DNA of 64,000 bases from Phorcus lineatus (Eukaryota; Mollusca; Gastropoda; Trochida; Trochidae). Of this stretch, positions 58,668-64,000 are shown piece after piece. The notes beneath the pieces were generated by a model that saw only the letters and a program-made list of their open reading frames with translations, was not told the DNA's origin and did no database searches. The stretch covers positions 26,697,645 to 26,761,644 of the forward strand of contig OV121088.1 in NCBI GenBank assembly GCA_921293015.1, in the 5' to 3' direction. The position numbers and the translations under genes were made by a program. Numbering within the stretch: the first letter of the stretch is position 1; each line of letters begins with the position of its first letter.

Positions 58668-59660
58668 ATTGTTAACGTTTCTGATGTACTGCTAATGTTT
58701 CTGATATACTGCCAACATATCTGATGTACTGCTAACGTATCTGATGTACTGCTAACGTATCTGGTTTACTGCTAACGTTTCTGATTTACTGCTAACGTAT
58801 CTGCTATACTGCTTACATATCTGATGTACTGCTAAGGTATCTGCTATACTGCTAACGTTTCTGATGTACTGCTAACGTATCTGATGTACCGTTAACGTTT
58901 CTGATTTACTGCTAACATATCTGATGTACTGCTAACGTATCTGATGTACTGCTAACGTTTCTGATTTACTGATAACGTTTCTGATTTACTGATAACGTTT
59001 CTGATTTACTGATAACGTATCTGCTATATCGCTAACGTTTCTGATTTACTGCTAACATATCTGATGTACTGCTAACGTTTCTGATATACTGCTAACGTAT
59101 TTGATATACTGCTAACGTTTCTGATATACTGCTAACGTTTCTGATATACTGCTAACGTATTTGATATACTGCTAACGTTTCTGATGTACTGCTAACGTTT
59201 ATGATGTACAGCTAACATATCTGATGTACTGCTAACATATCTGATGCATTGCTAACGTATCTGATGTGCTGCTATGCACGTATCTAATGCAAACGTGTCA
59301 TATGTAATGCTAATATACCTGATGTGCTAATCACGTATCATATGTACTTCAAACGTATCTGAATTACTATTAACTTATCTGATCTGCTATTAACGTTTCT
59401 GATGTGCTGCTTACATATCTGATGTGCTGTTAACGTTTATGATGTGCTGATGCCATAGCTGGATGTGTTGATTACATATCTGATGTACTGCCACCGTATC
59501 TGAATGTGCTATTAACATATCTGGTGCTGTTAACGTATCTGATGTGTTGTCATAGTATCTGATGTGGTAATGACATATCTGATAATGAGGTGTTAGCGTG
59601 CCTGGTGTGCTTTTGACGTATCTGATGCGCTGTTATTGTACTTGATGTGCTGTCAACATA
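58668..59660 (+). repeat. 20-bp satellite array B
   Basis: Same unit and orientation as array A: about 30 well-kept copies of CTGATGTACTGCTAACGTWT up to 59270, then increasingly diverged copies (CTGATGTGCTGTTAACG) to about 59660. The 430-bp higher-order unit of array A is not seen here. Confidence 0.9.
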
Positions 59661-60365
59661 TCTGATGTAAAGCTTACGTACACAATGTGTTGCTACATAC
59701 TTGGTATGATGCAAACGTATCTGATGTGCAGAAATATGTCTAATGTAGTGTTAAAGTATCTCAAGTACAGTAAGTAATTAGTTATGTACCGCTAAGGTAT
59801 CTACTGCTGTAGGTGATTAGATGTGCTGCTTACGTATAGGATGTTTTGCTTTGTAGCTCATATGCGGCAATATATATCTGATGTGCAGCAACATGGCTGA
59901 TGTCCTGCCAACACATCTGATGTGCTGTTAATGCATACGTTGAATGACAAAAGGCACCAGGGGTCATCTCAAAGTTTTATTCAGATTAAGTAAATATTCG
60001 GGTACATCCATCCATAAATCAACAAATTTGTGATATTTTGACAAATTTCAATATATTTGACATACTGATACTCATTTGATACATCAACATTTTACATGAG
60101 AAAGTACACACCCAAAGAATTTCGTATTCTGACGAAATGTCTGACAGAATAGAATATTTAAATGTTTTTTTTTTACTAATTCAACAAATTGAAACAATGA
60201 AACATATCACCCAAATGCAACTGAGGCATATCAGTTTACGGAAAAATTTTCTCTTTTTTTTCTTTTTCATTTGAACATAAATTGAACACGCTAAGAGTAT
60301 TAGCTAAGAGTATCAAAAGCGGTGAATTCGATCATCTACTACACGTAACGAAAAAAGCAGAAGAA
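59661..60365. other. no gene; decayed satellite and Tc1-like element lead-in
   Basis: Degraded satellite words to about 59940, then the block shared with 12130-12450 that precedes the transposase. Confidence 0.5.
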
Positions 60366-60500
60366 AATGACACGTTTATCAACAGCAGAGCGAGAAAGAG
60401 TCATCGTAATGTCAGAATTTGGGGTTTCGAACAGCCAGATTGCAAGGACGTTGGGTCGCTTGGCAACGTCGTGATATGGCAAGACGAAAGTCAATTCTAC
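60366..60500 (+). pseudogene. Tc1-like transposase N-terminus (copy B)
   Basis: The ATG at 60366 opens MTRLSTAERERVIVMSEFGV and SNSQIARTLGR, a typical Tc1 helix-turn-helix start. The frame stops after RLATS. A second piece, WQDESQF (about 60477), resembles the first catalytic-aspartate block. The remainder has been displaced to 63590 and beyond by inserted sequence. Confidence 0.7.
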
Positions 60501-60689
60501 CATGACATTTTAAAATCCTTGTTTTTGATTGGTTTATTTCATCGTCGAATCTACGTTCGAACATGATTTTTTAGATAGCCGATTAACCGCGTTTGAATAC
60601 ATCTGCCTCAAGGCCCTATGCAAAGATAGCTGAGTAAACTTAGCTTGATTACGTTCTCTCTAGTCGTTTCCACTACATCAGAGCTAAGA

Positions 60690-62800
60690 CGCACCCCTAT
60701 AGACGGCAGTGGAGGAAATCCTTTGTCGCACTTTCGCGCATCTGTTACGACTTTCGCGCACGAAAAAACTACATCAACGCTTTCTTTACACTTGTACCTA
60801 AAAGTTCGCACCTATTTTGTAACAAAAAAGTTCAGAGAAAAATATTTATTAGCAGTCAAACAACTCAGTCGATCTCTCGCGAACGGTCGCCGCCATTTTG
60901 AGTCACGTGACCTATGACACATCGGGGATTCCCTCCCCAAAATAGTGACACACGTGCGATTGCTCCGATGCTTGTTTACAAATTGTTTCCCTGGTTGTTT
61001 AGTTTAGTTTTCATGGGTGCCAACATTCTCAGCCAATAAACGCAGTGGTATGGCTTGATTTCAATCCGTATTTGACTGACTGACAACCCCTGCTTATTCC
61101 AATCAAGATTTCAAAGGAAAAACAGGTGAGTTTTCAATGCTCTCCAGGTCAGCTCTATGTAATAGATCACTGTATATTATCAATTTGTATAATGCCTAAA
61201 TATTTATTTTAATAGTATTCAAGATTGTATTTGTATCACAATTATATGATGAATTATGTTAACAAGCCAATAATGTTTTTCATATGATTTTCTTGTTTAT
61301 CAAACTGCCTCTAGTGTCAAGCAAATCCAACTCAAATATCCGAACAAATTATTTTGTTTTTATGAAAAATATTTTAATTCTTTTAACTTTTATAATGGTC
61401 TTTACATTCAAATAGACTTTAATTAAGATGCTAGAGATTTGTTTGTTTTGAAATAAACAAGTCTTCCTTTTATGCACATTTTATTAATGTTTTTGTTTTT
61501 GTCCAGTTTGAAAGACACATGAGATATCTTATCCAAGACCAGATACAACATATGTTAGATAACTATTCATTTCTATAAAATGATCAATTTGTTGTACATC
61601 ATGTCAATATTCTTCATATTTCCTCAAAGCTGATGAGACATAGCAAGAGCTTGTGTAAAGTCATACATAATTGTCTTAAGAACATGTAAAAATTATATTA
61701 TACTAAAATTAAAATTAAAATTATACTAGGCCAAGAGTGAATAATAATTTATTTGGAATATCAACCATATCCAATAAAATTCGTGACAATACAAATGTCA
61801 GGGACTTCCCAAACCAAGTGCCAAGAATGTCCATGGAGTACTTGTTTGAGCATTGTTCATCTTTTAAATCAAATTCCATATCATACTTAAATTTGACTTC
61901 TCCAAACAGAAATAGTAGTTTAACCTCACCCATTCTATCTGCAATTTAAGATGGTTTAAAATTTCTTTAAATTTGTAATAAGAATGACTGAACAACTCAC
62001 TAATGTTGTGATGTTTGACTTAAACATAAATATTATTTATCATTAAAAAAAAGGAAAAAAAGCTTGTTTGCCAGACTTTCTTTGCTATCAATGGGTGATA
62101 GATTTTTTTCAAGTCTTGCTATTACTTTCTGCTTCCAGGCATTAAGAATGATGTTGTATTTGTCAAAAAATTTAGTATTAGTGACATCTTTCCCAAAAAA
62201 TAATTGTAATTTTTATTTTGAGAAAGCAATACAATTCTAAAATTCATAGGCAATTTCATTATAAACAGTTAGCAGTTCTAAATGCTATGTGTTGGGTTAA
62301 TTGGGAGTTGGTGTTTGAAATTTATTCAAACCTGATGGTTCCTGAACACAACAATTTAAATTTTCTTGTGAGGGTGAAATAAAATGATTGTTGATATAAA
62401 TCTCGTTAACTTATCAACCTGATCAATTATCTTTAAAATCTACAATCTATAATTACTATTTACAGAAACGGTAAAAGGACACATACAGTGATCTATTACA
62501 TAGAACTGACCTGGAGAGCATTGAAAACTCGCCAGTAGATCTATTTTGGGGAGGGAATCCCCGATGTGTCATTGGTCACATGATTCAAAATGGCGAGCGA
62601 TCGCGAGCGATCGACTGAGTTGTTTGACTGCTTATAAATACTTATCTCTGATTTTTTTTAAATTTAAAAAAGGTGCAAACATATAGATATAAGTATAAAG
62701 GAAGCATTCATGTAGTTTTTTCGTGCGCGAAAGTCGTAACAGATGCGCGAAAGTGCGACAAAGGATTTCCTCCACTGTCGTCTATGGAGGTGATTCATAG
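60690..62800. mobile_element. foldback element with long inverted repeats
   Basis: The left arm (about 60700-61180) and right arm (about 62485-62790) are inverted copies. Shared words include CAGTGGAGGAAATCCTTTGT, CGCACTTTCGCGCATCTG, GTTTGACTG/CAGTCAAAC, GGGGATTCCCTCCCCAAAAT and CAATGCTCTCCAGGTCAG. The arms differ by indels, and the interior of about 1.3 kb is AT-rich with no credible gene (the 70-codon frames at 61721-61949 overlap on both strands). It interrupts the Tc1-like remnant. Confidence 0.72.
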
Positions 62801-63422
62801 CCCCGCTGCTATGTATCTTAGCTAATGCAAAGAGAGACGCAACAGCACTGTGCGGAGTTTGACGCTCTACCGCTAAACATTATGAAAACGTGCTTTTGAT
62901 AGCCTTCTGTTACCAATTACCATTAGGCATACATACTTCTTATCGCTTATATAAACAGTCTACTACTCAATCACATGATTTGTTTGCATTAATGTGGAAA
63001 ACGTTTGATTTCAAGCCGCGATGACTGGATCAGACTCGGCCACGATAGTTTTCATTCTAACACTGTGACGTCATGGGCTTGTTCAGTGTGACATGACGTC
63101 ACAAGACTGATCACGTGATCAGCTTAAGGAATTCGGTATCGGCCATTTTGTTTGAGGTGATTCAGTACTTTTTCTAAGTCAAATTCTCATTTTGTATGCT
63201 GGTGCAATGAGTTTCAAGAAAAACTCAATGATCTGACTCGAAATCTTGACTATTCTTTGATTTTTAACATTCCCTATACTCTATCTTTTCACTTCAATTT
63301 AATTTAGGTGTTACCCATTATACCTATTTCAAATGGAAATGCCTATGACCGCGTCACACCTAAACTTTCGCGACATCAAAGAAATGTAATTTAAAAGTTT
63401 ATTTACTCGTCATGGTAGAATG

Positions 63423-63588
63423 GAGATAAACCAATTGTGTTTTAAATTTTTTTTGTGATTCGAACGTAGATTCGAAACCTGTTGATTTTAAATTCGAAGC
63501 CTCACGCTACGCGTTCGGCTCCGAATGAAATCAACAGGTTTCGAATCTACGTTCGAATCACAAAAAATTAAAAACACAATAGGTTTAT
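63423..63588. repeat. long palindrome (about 70-bp arms)
   Basis: GAGATAAACCAATTGTGTTT... through GATTCGAACGTAGATTCGAA is inverted as TTCGAATCTACGTTCGAATC... through ACACAATAGGTTTATCTC. The loop of about 25 bp is GC-rich (CCTCACGCTACGCGTTCGG). GAATCTACGTTCGAAC also occurs at 60547, next to GTCATGGTAGAA inverted at 60492 and 63409, so the hairpin is part of a larger foldback. Confidence 0.85.
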
Positions 63589-63589
63589 C

Positions 63590-63850
63590 TCCTAATTCAA
63601 CCTCCTCCAAGCAGACCGCAGATTGCGAGTATACTGACGTAGAGACGACATGCAGGCTGCAGCATGTGTCCAAGAGGTTGTACCGTAAGGCGGTGGCAGT
63701 GTCATGGTCTGTGGCGGGGTCTCCGGCGACCAGAAGACAGATTTGGTGACAATTCGTGAGACCCTTAATTACAGCCCAGAGATACAAGGATCATGTGTTA
63801 CATCGTGGAAAAGCGTGTTATTCTTGTACTGACTGTAATGGGGGTCACAC
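63590..63850 (+). pseudogene. Tc1-like transposase C-terminal fragment (copy B)
   Basis: RRLRVY and MQAACVQEVVP lead into GGGSVMVCGGVSGDQKTDLV and QRYKDHVL, the central blocks of a Tc1 transposase. The C-terminal blocks present in copy A (QQDNARPY, PDLSPI) are deleted; the text jumps to LTVMGVTPDT. The 3' end of the element (63853-64000) matches 13046-13195. Confidence 0.7.
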
Positions 63851-64000
63851 CCGATACTTACTCCACTATTTATGAAAATCATATAACGTAATGTCGCCTG
63901 ATCTGTCCATGTAATGTTCAAAATATACCCCAGTGGACACAAACAGATATAGAGAAGTGATATGTTGAACAAAACACTCCAACATGACCTTGCAATGTTT

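Overview
This is a gene-poor, AT-rich and repeat-rich animal nuclear window. It is most likely from a marine mollusc, probably a bivalve: introns are GT-AG, TRIM-type RING/B-box genes are duplicated, and DIRS, piggyBac, P-like and Tc1-like elements, MITEs and several tandem repeats all occur together. The organism is inferred from gene content and repeat style, not from a marker gene. No rRNA, CRISPR or convincing functional tRNA gene is visible.

Host genes. All recognisable host coding sequence is on the minus strand and looks like two related genes. Gene 1 (left edge to about 9.3 kb) has a RING/B-box/coiled-coil exon (5938-7029), an RRM/Nmi-like exon (4371-4677) and a second such exon (2118-2351). 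Their intron phases fit exactly (0, then 1, then 1), and the gene runs off the left edge. Gene 2 (53.8 kb leftward) has a paralogous TRIM exon of identical coding length (52196-53287), a possible small exon (48750-48894, phases 0 and 1) and a long KH-like terminal exon (22160-23739, entering in phase 1). Together they suggest a RING-B-box-coiled-coil protein fused to the RRM/KH modules otherwise typical of PARP14/DTX3L. If gene 2 is one gene, two large transposons sit in its last intron.

Mobile elements. A 6.5-kb DIRS retrotransposon (26111-32619) shows terminal inverted repeats, an internal complementary region, broken gag and tyrosine-recombinase frames and an intact RT/RNase H frame. A P-element-like transposon (33756-46533) carries two convergent genes: a transposase on the minus strand, broken by one frameshift, and a plus-strand accessory gene with a C2H2 finger. 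A 6.4-kb piggyBac element (35255-41648, with TTAA on both sides) is inserted into the accessory gene's second exon; removing it gives a continuous frame. The piggyBac transposase is full length except for one in-frame TGA, and about twelve direct repeats of roughly 195 bp flank it.

Duplication. The block 5.9-13.2 kb (TRIM exon, 5' intron, 20-bp satellite, Tc1 remnant) is repeated in the same order and orientation at 52.2-64 kb. Comparing the copies reveals clean insertions, such as a TTAA-flanked 622-bp MITE at 8406-9027 whose empty site survives in the other copy. The remaining sequence is intron, decayed repeats and long palindromes.
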